Assembly: GCA_017792445.1 (NCBI GenBank)
Contig: CP051232.1
Location: forward strand, 1,178,001 to 1,242,000
Direction: 5' to 3'
DNA from: Maritimibacter sp.
Lineage (GTDB): Bacteria; Pseudomonadota; Alphaproteobacteria; Rhodobacterales; Rhodobacteraceae
Length of the DNA stretch: 64,000 nucleotides
The notes beneath the pieces were generated by a model. It did not search any database, was not told where the DNA came from, and saw only the letters and a program-made list of their open reading frames with translations. Numbering within the stretch: position 1 is the stretch's first letter; every line of letters starts with the position of its first letter. Shown piece after piece: positions 28,903-37,738 of the stretch. The position numbers and the translations under genes are program-made.

Positions 28903-29486
28903 TTCTTCGCGCCGATTTTCGGTTCGGTCCCCGCCAGCAAGCGCGAGATATTCGACCGGTGCTTCACCCAGACAAGCGCCGACATCAGCAGGATCAGCAC
29001 CGCACCGTGCCAGTGGTAGAAAAACAGCGCGTAGACCGGGGCAAGCGCGGATGCTGCCAGCGCCGAAAGCGAGGAGAACCGGAAGATCAGTGCCGCCACC
29101 AGCCAGGTCGCACAGGCGGCAAGGCCCACGGGAAAGCTCAGCGCCAGCAGGGTGCCAAGGAACGTCGCCACGCCCTTGCCACCGCGAAAGCCAAGGAACA
29201 CGGGCCACAGGTGCCCCGCCATCGCGAACAGTGCCGCGACGCCCGCCGCATCCTCGCCCACCAGCCAGCGCGCCAGCAGTACCGCCGCCGCGCCCTTGCC
29301 GGCGTCACCGATCAGCGTCAGCAGAGCCGCCAGCTTGTTGCCGGTCCGCAGGACGTTGGTCGCGCCGATGTTGCCGGACCCCACGCTGCGCAGGTCGCCC
29401 AGCCCGAATATCCGCGCCATCAACAGGCCGAAGGACACCGAGCCCAGCAAATAGGCCAGCACCGCTGTCAGGATCAAAAGGAACAT
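28899..29486 (-). CDS. plsY: Acyl-phosphate:glycerol-3-phosphate acyltransferase
   Basis: Integral membrane enzyme that makes lysophosphatidic acid from acyl phosphate, the first acylation of phospholipid synthesis. 195 residues, about five hydrophobic segments, with the two PlsY signatures GSGNIGATNVLRTGN and FRGGKGVATFLG. The ATG at 29486 (MFLLILTAVLAYLLGSVSFG) was chosen since it opens the first membrane segment; the ATG 12 codons upstream is less likely. The partner gene plsX is not in the window. Confidence 0.94.
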   Translation of the reverse strand: MFLLILTAVLAYLLGSVSFGLLMARIFGLGDLRSVGSGNIGATNVLRTGNKLAALLTLIGDAGKGAAAVLLARWLVGEDAAGVAALFAMAGHLWPVFLGFRGGKGVATFLGTLLALSFPVGLAACATWLVAALIFRFSSLSALAASALAPVYALFFYHWHGAVLILLMSALVWVKHRSNISRLLAGTEPKIGAKK

Positions 29487-29555
29487 CGCACCCCCCGTTC
29501 GTCGCGCGGCCAATCTGTCCAAAAACGCGCGCCGAGGAAAGGGCTGCTTTCGGTG

Positions 29556-29912
29556 TCAGTCGGCCCCGGCATTGGCAAAGCGCGGCAAGCTCTGCTCGAC
29601 CCAGTCGGCAAACTCGCGCAGCCGGTCCGCGGCCTCGACCCCAAGCGGCGTCAGGCGATAGTCGACGCGCGGGGGGATTTCCCCGTGATCCGTGCGCAGG
29701 ACCATCCCGGCGGCGCAAAGGTTCGTCAGCGTCTCGGCCAGCATCCGTTCCGAGATGCCGCCGATGCTGCGGCGGATCTCGGCGAAGCGGAACGTCCCGT
29801 CTTTCAAGACGATCAGGATCAGCGGGGCCCAGCGACTTGTCAGCAGGCGCAGCACCTCGCGCGAAGGACACTGGGCGGCAAGGACGTCGGGCGTCATCGG
29901 GGTGTCGGTCAT
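29556..29912 (-). CDS. HxlR-family transcriptional regulator
   Basis: 118 residues with the MarR/HxlR winged-helix: CPSREVLRLLTSRWAPLILI at the N-terminus, including the conserved cysteine (about 14) used as a redox sensor in several HxlR proteins, then FRFAEIRRSIGGISERMLAE as the recognition region and YRLTPLGVE in the wing. It diverges from a QorB/YtfG-like reductase gene, the same arrangement as ytfH/ytfG in E. coli and qorR/qorB in corynebacteria. The inverted repeats at 29972-30004 between them are the likely binding site. A good GGAGGG site precedes the ATG at 29912. Confidence 0.92.
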   Translation of the reverse strand: MTDTPMTPDVLAAQCPSREVLRLLTSRWAPLILIVLKDGTFRFAEIRRSIGGISERMLAETLTNLCAAGMVLRTDHGEIPPRVDYRLTPLGVEAADRLREFADWVEQSLPRFANAGAD

Positions 29913-29971
29913 GCGGCCCTCCGGTCGGGTTGTGCGTATGCGCAGGGGACGGTCTCTCGCCTCCCGGCCCA

Positions 29972-30004
29972 CTTACTATTATGTAAGTACTTACTATTCG
30001 TAAG
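29972..30004. promoter_or_regulatory. Likely HxlR operator: paired CTTAC…GTAAG inverted repeats
   Basis: Two inverted repeats lie side by side: CTTAC-6-GTAAG (29972-29987) and CTTAC-5-GTAAG (29990-30004). The join between them is itself a perfect 12-base palindrome, GTAAGTACTTAC (29983-29994). The element lies 60 bases before the regulator start and 55 before the reductase start, so one complex could control both genes. Confidence 0.8.
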
Positions 30005-30059
30005 CAAGGCTTTTAGGTTCCGCCCATCCAACGAACGACCGGACTGAAAGGACAGACGA

Positions 30060-30899
30060 ATGACCATTGCGGTAACAGGAGCCACAGGCCAACTCGGACG
30101 CCTCGTCATCGAGGGGCTGAAGGAAAAGGGCGCGGATGCCATTGCGCTGGTCCGCGACCCGGCGAAAGCCAGCGGTATGGGCGTGCCGGTTCGGCTTGCC
30201 GACTACGACAAGCCCGAAACGCTTTCCCCGGCGCTGGAAGGTGTCGACACCCTGCTGTTGATCTCGGGCAGCGAGATCGGTCAGCGCGCGCGCCAGCACG
30301 CGGCGGTGATCGAGGCCGCCAAGACGGCGGGCGTGACGCGCATCGTCTACACCTCGCTTTTGAACGCGCCGACCAGCACGCTGTCGCTGGCCGAGGAACA
30401 CCGCGCGACCGAAGCCCTGCTGGCCGACTCTGGCCTGTCGGTGACGCTGCTGCGCAATGGCTGGTACACCGAGAACTACACGGGGTCGGTCCCTCCCGCC
30501 GTCGCCAACGGCGCCTTTGTCGGCAGCGCCGGTGAGGGCCGCATCGCCTCTGCCACCCGCGCGGACTTTGCCGCCGCAGCGGTCGAGGCCGTGACGGGTG
30601 AGGGACACGAGGGCAAGACCTACGAACTGGCGGGCGATGCAGCCTATACTCTGGCCGATCTTGCGGCAGAGATTTCGGCGCAGACCGGAAAGGACATCCC
30701 TTACGTCGACATGCCGGCCGAAGAATACGCGAAGGTTCTGGAAAGCATCGGGCTCGATGCCGGGATGGCCGGGGCGATCGCGTCATTCGACGTCGAGGCC
30801 GCCAAAGGCGCGCTTTACTCCGACGACAAGACACTGTCGCGGCTGATCGGCCGCCCGACGACAACCCTGTCGGACGCGGTCAAGGCCGCGCTGGCCTGA
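30060..30899 (+). CDS. NAD(P)-binding quinone reductase-like protein (QorB/YtfG type)
   Basis: A 279-residue atypical short-chain dehydrogenase (NmrA-like). The nucleotide loop is TGATGQLGRLV, followed by IALVRDP, VDTLLLISGS, IVYTSLLNAP and LLRNGWYTENY, all features of NAD(P)H:quinone oxidoreductase type 2 and NmrA-like sensors. The position opposite an HxlR regulator supports a QorB-like role in quinone or electrophile stress. The catalytic Tyr-x3-Lys of classical SDRs is absent, as usual in this group. The next gene, udgX, ends 16 bases beyond on the other strand. Confidence 0.88.
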   Translation: MTIAVTGATGQLGRLVIEGLKEKGADAIALVRDPAKASGMGVPVRLADYDKPETLSPALEGVDTLLLISGSEIGQRARQHAAVIEAAKTAGVTRIVYTSLLNAPTSTLSLAEEHRATEALLADSGLSVTLLRNGWYTENYTGSVPPAVANGAFVGSAGEGRIASATRADFAAAAVEAVTGEGHEGKTYELAGDAAYTLADLAAEISAQTGKDIPYVDMPAEEYAKVLESIGLDAGMAGAIASFDVEAAKGALYSDDKTLSRLIGRPTTTLSDAVKAALA

Positions 30900-30915
30900 C
30901 GCGCGGCAGGATCTA

Positions 30916-32328
30916 TCAGACGATCCGTCCGCGTGCCGCGACAAGGTCCTCGCGGAACCGTTCGGTTTCCTCGGTCCGGCGCACCGGGTCGGGGAGCCGC
31001 AGCAGGTACGACGGGTGAACGGTTACGAACACGGGGCCGTGGGGCGTTTCCTCCACGGCTCCGCGCCGCTTCAGAAGACCGTCTCGACGGCCGGTCAGGC
31101 TTTGCAGCGCGGTTGCGCCCATGGACAGGATCAGCTCGGGTCTCACCAGCTTCAGCTCTGCCTCCAGCCACCATTTCGCGTGCTCGATCTCTGTCCGGTT
31201 CGGTGGCTCGTGCAGCCGCCGCTTGCCGCTGCGGCGGAACTTGAACTGCTTGACCGCATTCGTGACATAGGCTGCCTGCCGGTCCAGACCGGCCTGCCCT
31301 GCCACCTTGTCGAACAACTGCCCGGCGGGACCGACGAAGGGGCGGCCCTGCTGATCCTCGTGATCGCCCGGCTGCTCGCCCACCACCATCAACCGCGCGT
31401 CGGCGGGGCCCTCGCCCAGCACGATCCGACCCAGCCCCTCGGGCAAATCGCGGCTCGCCTCGGCGGCGCGCGTCCGCAACTCGTCCCACGTGACAGGCCG
31501 CGCGGCGCGGGCCCGGCCAAGGATGCGCTCTGCCCGGACCGGAGGCAGCGCGGGCATCGCCGCGCGCATCTCGGCGGCACGCGCCTCTGCCCCGGCAATC
31601 AGTTCGGGGATGTGGCGTGCTTCCGGCAGGTTCTTCCAATATTTGCGCGGCATCTCGGACGTCATCGCCTGCACCTTCACCCGCGCCGGGTTGAAGATGT
31701 TGCGGAAGTAAGTGCCCCACAGCGCCTCGGCCCCGTCCTCGGGGAGATCGGGCCGCGGCTGGCCCTCGGCAAAACTGACCTTTCCCGCCTCGAACCGCGC
31801 GGTCACGTCGGGCGTCGCGATGATCCAGTCCATGTCGCCAAACCGGCGGGCGAAGAAGGGCGCGGTGGGCTCGACCGTGTGGTGCGACGGTTCGAACCAC
31901 GCGGCGAAGGCGCGGCGACCGCCGCTGCCCGCGCCGATGTCACGAAACCGGACGAAGGCCTTCATCTTGTGGGCGCAGCGGTTGACGTTCTTCTCCATCG
32001 CCCGCAACCGCGCAAGGTCGGCATCGCCGCGATCCGACAACAGGCGCGGATGGCGTTTCACGCGCAGCAGGAAGGCATAGAGCCGCGCGAACCGTTCCGG
32101 GTCGGAATGCCAGACAACGCGCGATGCGAGGTCGACGAAGCCTTTGGGAACGGTGACATCCGCCGAGGACGGCGCAGGCGTAACAGCACCGCCGAACAGG
32201 TCGTCGGGCGCGTCCTCGCCAAAGCGCCACAGGACGGCTTCCGCCGGAACGCCATCGGCCAGCAGGCCGCGCGCGGCGTCGCGCCACGCGGTCCATGTGC
32301 CGATCCGGGGAAGCTGTATCGTGCGCAT
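30916..32328 (-). CDS. DUF4130–UdgX fusion (TIGR03914/TIGR03915), uracil-DNA-binding repair protein
   Basis: 470 residues. Residues about 85-250 are the DUF4130 domain (MEKNVNRCAHKMKAFVRFRD, WFEPSHHTVE, FGDMDWIIATPD). Residues about 290-470 are a UDG-superfamily domain of UdgX type: VVGEQPGDHEDQQGRPFVGP (316-335), KRRLH (369-373), whose histidine forms a covalent link to the uracil site in UdgX, and TVHPSYLLR. The only cysteine in the protein is Cys 118, in DUF4130; the UDG domain has none, so it cannot bind the Fe-S cluster found in M. smegmatis UdgX. It follows the radical SAM gene by three bases and uses that gene's reading-through ribosomes, as no good ribosome site is seen. Confidence 0.9.
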   Translation of the reverse strand: MRTIQLPRIGTWTAWRDAARGLLADGVPAEAVLWRFGEDAPDDLFGGAVTPAPSSADVTVPKGFVDLASRVVWHSDPERFARLYAFLLRVKRHPRLLSDRGDADLARLRAMEKNVNRCAHKMKAFVRFRDIGAGSGGRRAFAAWFEPSHHTVEPTAPFFARRFGDMDWIIATPDVTARFEAGKVSFAEGQPRPDLPEDGAEALWGTYFRNIFNPARVKVQAMTSEMPRKYWKNLPEARHIPELIAGAEARAAEMRAAMPALPPVRAERILGRARAARPVTWDELRTRAAEASRDLPEGLGRIVLGEGPADARLMVVGEQPGDHEDQQGRPFVGPAGQLFDKVAGQAGLDRQAAYVTNAVKQFKFRRSGKRRLHEPPNRTEIEHAKWWLEAELKLVRPELILSMGATALQSLTGRRDGLLKRRGAVEETPHGPVFVTVHPSYLLRLPDPVRRTEETERFREDLVAARGRIV

Positions 32329-32331
32329 GGC

Positions 32332-33561
32332 TCAGAACAGCGACAACTGCTCGGGCGGCGGCGCGAACCGGGCGCGCAGATCGGCGCTGTCGGTCAGGGC
32401 GCCGGGGCGCCAGTCGCGCAGCACGATGAAGGGCCGCGCGTGTTTCAGGTTCGCGCCCATGCGTTGCAGGTCCTCGTAGCGCAGGGTGCGATGCCGCCGC
32501 GTCGCCAGCACCCGCTTTACCGTCTTGGTACCGAAGCCCGGCACGCGCAACAGCAACTCTCGCTCGGCCCTTTGCACGTCGACCGGAAAGCGGTCGCGGT
32601 GCGCCAGCGCCCACGCGAGTTTCGGGTCGACCTCGAGATCGAGGTTCCCATCGGGCCGTGACCCGGTGATCTCGTCGACGCCGAAGCCATAGAAGCGCAG
32701 CAGCCAGTCGGCCTGATACAGGCGATGTTCCCGCACCAGCGGCGGCTTGATCAGCGGCAGCTTGGCAGAGCTTTCGGGGATCGGGGAAAAGGCCGAGTAA
32801 TACACTCGTTTCAGCCCGTGATCGCCGTACAACTGCGTCGACTGTCCAAGAATGGTCCGGTCGGTCGACTCGTCCGCGCCGACGATCATCTGGGTCGACT
32901 GGCCGGCGGGCGCGAAACGGGGTGGGCGCTTGCCGGTGTGGGTCCGGTCCTTGGACGCTGTGCGCTTGGCCTTCACCTCGGCCATCGCCGCCCGGATCGT
33001 GCCCGCATCCTTCTCGGGCGCGTAGGCTTCCAGCGAGCGCACCGTCGGCAGTTCGATGTTGACCGACAGGCGGTCCGCGAACAGCCCGGCCTGTTCGATC
33101 AGTTCCGGCGCGGCGTCGGGGATGGTCTTGAGATGGATGTAACCCCGGAACCCCTCGCGCTCGCGCAGCAGCCGCGCGATCCGGACCATGTCTTCCATCG
33201 TCTTGTCGGGCGAGCGGATGATGCCCGAGGACAGGAACAGCCCCTCGATGTAGTTGCGGCGGTAGAATTCGATCGTCAGGTGAACCACTTCTTCAGGCGT
33301 GAAGCGGGCGCGCGGGGTGTTGGACGACACGCGGTTCACGCAATAGGCGCAGTCGTAGATGCAGAAGTTCGTCATCAGGATCTTCAGCAGACTGATACAG
33401 CGCCCGTCCGGCGCATAGGCGTGGCAGATCCCCGAGCCCTCGGTTGAGCCCAGACCACCCTTGCGACTGTCGCGCCGGGTCGTGCCAGACGACGCGCAAG
33501 AGGCATCGTACCGCGCCGCGTCGGAAAGAATCGCCAGTTTCTGTTGCAGGGTCAAAGGCAT
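32332..33561 (-). CDS. Putative DNA modification/repair radical SAM protein (TIGR03916)
   Basis: 409 residues. The radical SAM motif is CIYDCAYC (cysteines 67, 71 and 74), with extra cysteines at 22, 46 and 55. Other conserved pieces are NIELPTVRSLEAYAPEKD, TQMIVGADESTD, and a helix-hairpin-helix DNA-binding segment VPGFGTKTVKRVL (340-352). The last five residues are QLSLF (405-409), the consensus for binding the DNA polymerase beta sliding clamp. It is encoded three bases before the DUF4130–UdgX fusion and is its usual partner. Substrate and reaction are unknown; action on damaged or modified DNA is inferred from the family name, the HhH motif and the partner. Confidence 0.9.
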   Translation of the reverse strand: MPLTLQQKLAILSDAARYDASCASSGTTRRDSRKGGLGSTEGSGICHAYAPDGRCISLLKILMTNFCIYDCAYCVNRVSSNTPRARFTPEEVVHLTIEFYRRNYIEGLFLSSGIIRSPDKTMEDMVRIARLLREREGFRGYIHLKTIPDAAPELIEQAGLFADRLSVNIELPTVRSLEAYAPEKDAGTIRAAMAEVKAKRTASKDRTHTGKRPPRFAPAGQSTQMIVGADESTDRTILGQSTQLYGDHGLKRVYYSAFSPIPESSAKLPLIKPPLVREHRLYQADWLLRFYGFGVDEITGSRPDGNLDLEVDPKLAWALAHRDRFPVDVQRAERELLLRVPGFGTKTVKRVLATRRHRTLRYEDLQRMGANLKHARPFIVLRDWRPGALTDSADLRARFAPPPEQLSLF

Positions 33562-33731
33562 GTGTTCATGATATGTTCACATTCCGCGCCCCGCAACGGG
33601 CTGGCCGATCACATTTTCGACGGGGTGCGGAAGCTGCGCCGACAGTCCCGTCGGGCCAGACATAAGCCGACGCTCGCTGTCGTTGTCCGCTGGTTGCCTG
33701 TTCGTGGCTGGATGCCGGCACAGGCGCGGCG

Positions 33732-34217
33732 CTAGAGATCGTAGCGCTTCAGAACCTTATCGACGCGTTGGCCATTGCCCATGCGATAGCCCTCGATCCG
33801 GCCGTAGTCCTCGAACCCGCGACTTTGGTAATAGGTCAGCCCGCTGGCGTTGTCGGCACGGATTTCCGCGTTGATCCAAGCATAGCCAGCCGCGCGACAG
33901 GCAGTCGCGGTGGCGCGGAACAAGGCGGACCCTACGCCCAGCCCGGTGCGCCCGACCTTCGCGAAGGTGGCGATCTGCGCGACCTTCTCCCCCAGCTTCG
34001 GATGGGGATCGACCCACTGAAAGCCCAGTATCGTGCCGTCGTCGTCTTCAGCCACATGCCAGATCGAGCGCGGGTCGCCGCGCATCCACTCTGTCAGGTC
34101 GCTGACGGTGACGGGCTCGGTGATCGCCGTGGTGCCGCCGATCGCGATGATCTCGTTCAGGATCTCCGCCATCCCCGTGGCATCCAGCGCTCCGGCGCGG
34201 CGCACGTGCAGGGTCAT
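33732..34217 (-). CDS. GNAT-family N-acetyltransferase
   Basis: A 161-residue phosphinothricin-acetyltransferase-like GNAT protein: MTLHVRRAGALDATGMAEIL at the start, GFQWVDPHPKLGEKV and the acetyl-CoA loop KVGRTGLGVGSALF, then YAWINAEIRADNASGLTYYQ and GFEDYGRIEGYR. PAT-type enzymes acetylate small amines or herbicide-like amino acids; which compound is used here is unknown. It overlaps the HD-domain gene by four bases (34214-34217) and so is co-translated with it. Confidence 0.88.
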   Translation of the reverse strand: MTLHVRRAGALDATGMAEILNEIIAIGGTTAITEPVTVSDLTEWMRGDPRSIWHVAEDDDGTILGFQWVDPHPKLGEKVAQIATFAKVGRTGLGVGSALFRATATACRAAGYAWINAEIRADNASGLTYYQSRGFEDYGRIEGYRMGNGQRVDKVLKRYDL

Positions 34218-34810
34218 CCCATAGCCCCCATCAGTTCCGCGTGGCGATCCGTGAACGCCTTCCGCACGATCTTGGGTTCGCGCAGGTGCAGGGTCAGGCC
34301 CTCTGCCTGCTCGGCTGCCGCCTTCCCGAAAAAGCGCGTCGCTTCCGCTTCGCTGAAACCGGCAAGCTGCACCGCCTCCAGCCAGGCCGAAACCTTGTCG
34401 GCCTGCTTGATCTGCTTCTTCACCTTTGCAGGTATCTGCGCCGGCAGGCCGAACCGGATGTGGATCGCCGCCGTCAAACGGTCGTCCAGCGCACCGTAGT
34501 TTGGTCCGACAGCCGCCTTCACGGGCGAGATCATATCGCCGATCACGTATTCCGGCGCATCGTGCAACAGCGCGGCCAGCCGCCACTTCACCGGGGCGTC
34601 GGGGTGCTGACGGCTGAAGATCTCTTCCACCAGCAAGGAATGCTCGGCGACAGAATAGGCGTGATCCCCCCGCGTCTGGCCGTTCCAACGCGCCACGAAG
34701 GCAAGACCGTGGGCGATATCCTCGATCTCGATATCCATCGGCGTCGGGTCCAGCAGGTCTAGCCGACGGCCGGAAAGCATCCTTTGCCAAGCGCGGGTCT
34801 GGGGGGGCAT
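34214..34810 (-). CDS. HD-domain hydrolase (YfbR-like)
   Basis: 198 residues with the HD motif: YSVAEHSLLVEEIF carries the first histidine, LAALLHDAPEYVIGDM the His-Asp pair, then ADKVSAWLEAVQ a later aspartate. This arrangement is that of YfbR-like 5'-deoxynucleotidases acting on dNMPs. The start at 34810 is preceded by AAGGA; the upstream part of the frame lacks conserved sequence. It is followed by the GNAT gene with a four-base overlap and diverges from a small secreted protein gene. Confidence 0.87.
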   Translation of the reverse strand: MPPQTRAWQRMLSGRRLDLLDPTPMDIEIEDIAHGLAFVARWNGQTRGDHAYSVAEHSLLVEEIFSRQHPDAPVKWRLAALLHDAPEYVIGDMISPVKAAVGPNYGALDDRLTAAIHIRFGLPAQIPAKVKKQIKQADKVSAWLEAVQLAGFSEAEATRFFGKAAAEQAEGLTLHLREPKIVRKAFTDRHAELMGAMG

Positions 34811-34960
34811 CCGTCGTCCTTCGTGCTGCTCGGTTCGCGGCTTTGTCCTGCCACAGCCGCGCCCGCCATTGGAAGCCGCATTCGGCTTGGCGGTCACATC
34901 CGGGGAACGAAACCGGCGCGACGGGCGTTCAACCTGCAACCGCACCCGGAGACACATGCC

Positions 34961-35281
34961 ATGAAGACGCCCGTGACCCTAGCCGTGTCCACCCTTGGCC
35001 TGACCGCTCTTTTTGCACCCGCAGCACTGGCCCAGCAGGATGATATCGTCTGCGCCGAACGCGATGCCATCGTGGAACGTCTGGGCGCCGATTTCGGCGA
35101 ACAGCCCACCGGCGGCGGCGTCATGTCGCGAGAGCAGTTGCTGGAGATCTGGTCGGCTCCGGACACCGGCACGTGGACCGCCCTGATGACCTTCGCCGAC
35201 GGCACCAGCTGCATCGTGGGAAGCGGAGAAAACTGGCACCAGGGCCTGCCCGATGCCGTTCCGGCCGGCACCCGCATGTAA
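34961..35281 (+). CDS. Small secreted protein of unknown function
   Basis: 106 residues with a clear signal peptide (MKTPVTLAVSTLGLTALFAP, then an ALA-Q cleavage near 24-25). The mature part of about 82 residues has two cysteines (VCAERDAI and TSCIVGSGE) that could form a disulfide. It is periplasmic or exported. I do not recognise a domain. Similar small proteins with a C-terminal SCIVGSGENW segment occur in the group, but no function is known. Confidence 0.75.
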   Translation: MKTPVTLAVSTLGLTALFAPAALAQQDDIVCAERDAIVERLGADFGEQPTGGGVMSREQLLEIWSAPDTGTWTALMTFADGTSCIVGSGENWHQGLPDAVPAGTRM

Positions 35282-35372
35282 AACGGCTACCTACTGTCCT
35301 TTAGGTCTGGTTGCCCGGGTTACGGTACGATGCTAGAGGCGTCGTGACCGGAACCACCAGGAGCCGCCCGAG

Positions 35373-36764
35373 ATGGCAACAGATTACATCGTCAAGGACA
35401 TTTCCCTCGCCGAGTTTGGCCGCAAGGAACTCGATATCGCCGAAACCGAAATGCCGGGCCTGATGGCCCTGCGCGAAGAGTATGGCGAGAGCAAACCCTT
35501 GAAAGGCGCGCGGATTGCGGGCTCGCTCCACATGACGATCCAGACCGCGGTGCTGATCGAGACGCTCGTCGCCCTTGGCGCGGACGTCCGCTGGGCCTCG
35601 TGCAACATCTTCTCGACTCAGGACCATGCAGCCGCAGCAATCGCCGCCGCCGGCGTGCCGGTGTTCGCCGTCAAGGGCGAAACACTGGTCGAATACTGGG
35701 ACTATTGTGACAAGATCTTCGACTTTAAAGATGGCGCCAACATGATCCTCGACGATGGCGGCGACGCCACCCTGTACATCCTGATCGGCGCGCGCGTCGA
35801 AGCGGGTGAAGAGGACCTGATCGCCGTCCCGACCAGCGAAGAGGAAGAAGCCCTGTTCGCCCAGATCAAGAAGCGCATGGCCGCGAACCCGGGCTGGTTC
35901 ACCAAGCAGCGCAGCCTGATCAAGGGTGTCTCGGAAGAGACCACCACCGGCGTTCACCGCCTGTACGAGCTGATGAAGCAGGGCCAGCTGCCGTTCCCGG
36001 CGATCAACGTCAACGACAGCGTCACCAAGTCGAAGTTCGACAACAAGTACGGCTGTAAAGAGTCGCTGGTCGACGGCATCCGCCGCGCCACCGACACCAT
36101 GATGGCCGGCAAGGTCGCCGTCGTCTGCGGTTACGGTGACGTGGGCAAAGGCTCTGCCGCCTCGCTGTCCGGCGCCGGCGCCCGCGTGAAGGTCACCGAA
36201 AGCGACCCGATCTGCGCGCTGCAGGCCGCGATGGACGGTTACGAAGTCGTGACGCTGGAAGACGTGATCGACAGCGCCGACATCTTCATCACCACGACCG
36301 GCAACAAGGACGTGATCCGCATCGAGCACATGCGCGCGATGAAGAACATGGCCATCGTCGGCAACATCGGCCACTTCGACAACGAGATCCAGGTGGCTCA
36401 GCTGAAGAACCACAAGTGGACCAACATCAAGGATCAGGTGGACATGATCGAGATGCCCTCGGGCAACAAGATCATCCTGCTGTCCGAGGGCCGTCTGCTG
36501 AACCTCGGCAACGCCACCGGCCACCCGTCCTTCGTGATGTCGGCCTCGTTCACCAACCAGACCCTCGCCCAGATCGAGCTTTGGACCCGTGGCGACGAGT
36601 ACAAGAACGAAGTCTACGTTCTGCCGAAGCACCTCGACGAGAAGGTTGCGGCCCTGCACCTCGAGAAGGTCGGCGCCAAGCTGACCAAGCTGACGACCGA
36701 GCAGGCTGCGTATATCGGTGTGAACGCCGACGGTCCGTTCAAGCCGGAACACTACCGCTACTGA
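35373..36764 (+). CDS. ahcY: Adenosylhomocysteinase
   Basis: Reversibly splits S-adenosylhomocysteine into adenosine and homocysteine, keeping methylation going. 463 residues: substrate segment [17 protein letters not shown], cysteine-containing [17 protein letters not shown], the NAD-binding [24 protein letters not shown], and the C-terminal KPEHYRY with the conserved lysine and tyrosine that reach into the next subunit. The length matches the NAD-dependent tetrameric enzyme. It is a single gene with its own terminator. Confidence 0.98.
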   Translation: MATDYIVKDISLAEFGRKELDIAETEMPGLMALREEYGESKPLKGARIAGSLHMTIQTAVLIETLVALGADVRWASCNIFSTQDHAAAAIAAAGVPVFAVKGETLVEYWDYCDKIFDFKDGANMILDDGGDATLYILIGARVEAGEEDLIAVPTSEEEEALFAQIKKRMAANPGWFTKQRSLIKGVSEETTTGVHRLYELMKQGQLPFPAINVNDSVTKSKFDNKYGCKESLVDGIRRATDTMMAGKVAVVCGYGDVGKGSAASLSGAGARVKVTESDPICALQAAMDGYEVVTLEDVIDSADIFITTTGNKDVIRIEHMRAMKNMAIVGNIGHFDNEIQVAQLKNHKWTNIKDQVDMIEMPSGNKIILLSEGRLLNLGNATGHPSFVMSASFTNQTLAQIELWTRGDEYKNEVYVLPKHLDEKVAALHLEKVGAKLTKLTTEQAAYIGVNADGPFKPEHYRY

Positions 36765-36821
36765 TTGGCGAATATGCCGATTTCCGCCGACTTCACGGTC
36801 GGCGGGAACCGGCCCCTTCGA

Positions 36822-36866
36822 AAACGCCCCGCTGGCAATGGTTCGCCATTCCGCGGGGCGTTTCTC
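36822..36866 (+). terminator. Terminator after ahcY
   Basis: An 11-base stem (AAACGCCCCGC, 36822-36832, with GCGGGGCGTTT, 36853-36863) enclosing a smaller nested hairpin (TGGC…GCCA), with a short T tract after it. Confidence 0.85.
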
Positions 36867-36931
36867 GTTTGGGGGAACGGAAACACCGCCTTGTGCCTTG
36901 GGTCGTCATACAGTGACCAATGGAGGCACAG

Positions 36932-37630
36932 ATGAAACTGAAGAACCTGACGATGGGCGCGGCCCTGGCAGCTCTGGTTGCCGGCGGTGCCTTTGCTCAA
37001 GACACCAGCACCGAAACCGACATGGCCACGGAACCGCCGGCGATGACCGACGGTGGCGACATGGCGAACGGAACCGACATGATGGACGGCACGGCGGCCG
37101 AGCAAGCCCCGGTCTTCGCCAGCATCGAGGAAATGACCGTCGGTGATGTCGTCGGCATGGTGGCCTACGATCCCGAAGGCACCAAGATCGCCGAGATCGA
37201 CTATGTCGTGAACCCTGCTGACGGCGCTGCGGCCGTGCTTGGTATCGGTGGCTTCCTGGGTCTGGGTGAATACACCGTCGCCCTGCCGCTGGAGGACTTC
37301 CAGCTGAGCGAAGACGGCACCTTCTTCACCCTCGCGACCGACAAGGAAACCCTGAAGTCGCAGCCCGAGTTCGATGAGGCCAATGTCGAGGGCCTGCCCG
37401 ACGACATGCTGATCGCCGACCTGATGGCGGACAGCGCCCCGGCGCCGGTGACCGACGAAGCGGCGCCGGTTGACGAGACCTCGGAAGCCGACCCGGCTGC
37501 GACCGACATGCCGGCGGCCGAAGAAGAAACCGCCGAGACCAAGGAAATGCCGGTCGAGGAGTCGGAAGAAGTCGTCGAGAACAGTGCCGACGAAGCGACC
37601 GACGAAGAAATGTCGACCATGAGCAACTGA
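36932..37630 (+). CDS. Secreted PRC-barrel protein
   Basis: 232 residues: a signal peptide (MKLKNLTMGAALAALVAGGA, then FAQ), a PRC-barrel core at about 65-150 (GDVVGMVAYDPEGTKIAEID, VLGIGGFLGLGEYTVALPLE) and a strongly acidic Ala/Glu/Pro-rich tail of about 85 residues. PRC-barrels typically mediate contact with partners or small ligands, as in photosynthetic reaction centre H subunits and RimM. In Rhodobacterales such secreted proteins are common but uncharacterised. A GGAGG lies six bases before the ATG at 36932, which decides the start. Confidence 0.85.
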   Translation: MKLKNLTMGAALAALVAGGAFAQDTSTETDMATEPPAMTDGGDMANGTDMMDGTAAEQAPVFASIEEMTVGDVVGMVAYDPEGTKIAEIDYVVNPADGAAAVLGIGGFLGLGEYTVALPLEDFQLSEDGTFFTLATDKETLKSQPEFDEANVEGLPDDMLIADLMADSAPAPVTDEAAPVDETSEADPAATDMPAAEEETAETKEMPVEESEEVVENSADEATDEEMSTMSN

Positions 37631-37654
37631 CGCGATCCCGCGTTGTTGTAAGGC

Positions 37655-37682
37655 AGAGGCGCGCCGCATCCGGTGCGCCTCT
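37655..37682 (+). terminator. Terminator-like hairpin after the PRC-barrel gene
   Basis: An eight-base stem (AGAGGCGC, 37655-37662, with GCGCCTCT, 37675-37682) that starts 25 bases after the stop codon. Only two Ts follow, so termination would be inefficient. Confidence 0.45.
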
Positions 37683-37738
37683 TGCATGTCCGGGACCTAT
37701 CCCCGAAGGTCCGGGCAACCGCGAACAGGGAGGCTCGG

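Noticed and set aside
35282-35372. A SAM/SAH-type riboswitch in front of ahcY
   Set aside because: I looked for the stem with the ACGGCTTCC-like loop pairing with the ribosome site, as in the metK motif of this order. A similar ACGGCTACC occurs, but no closing stem could be drawn.
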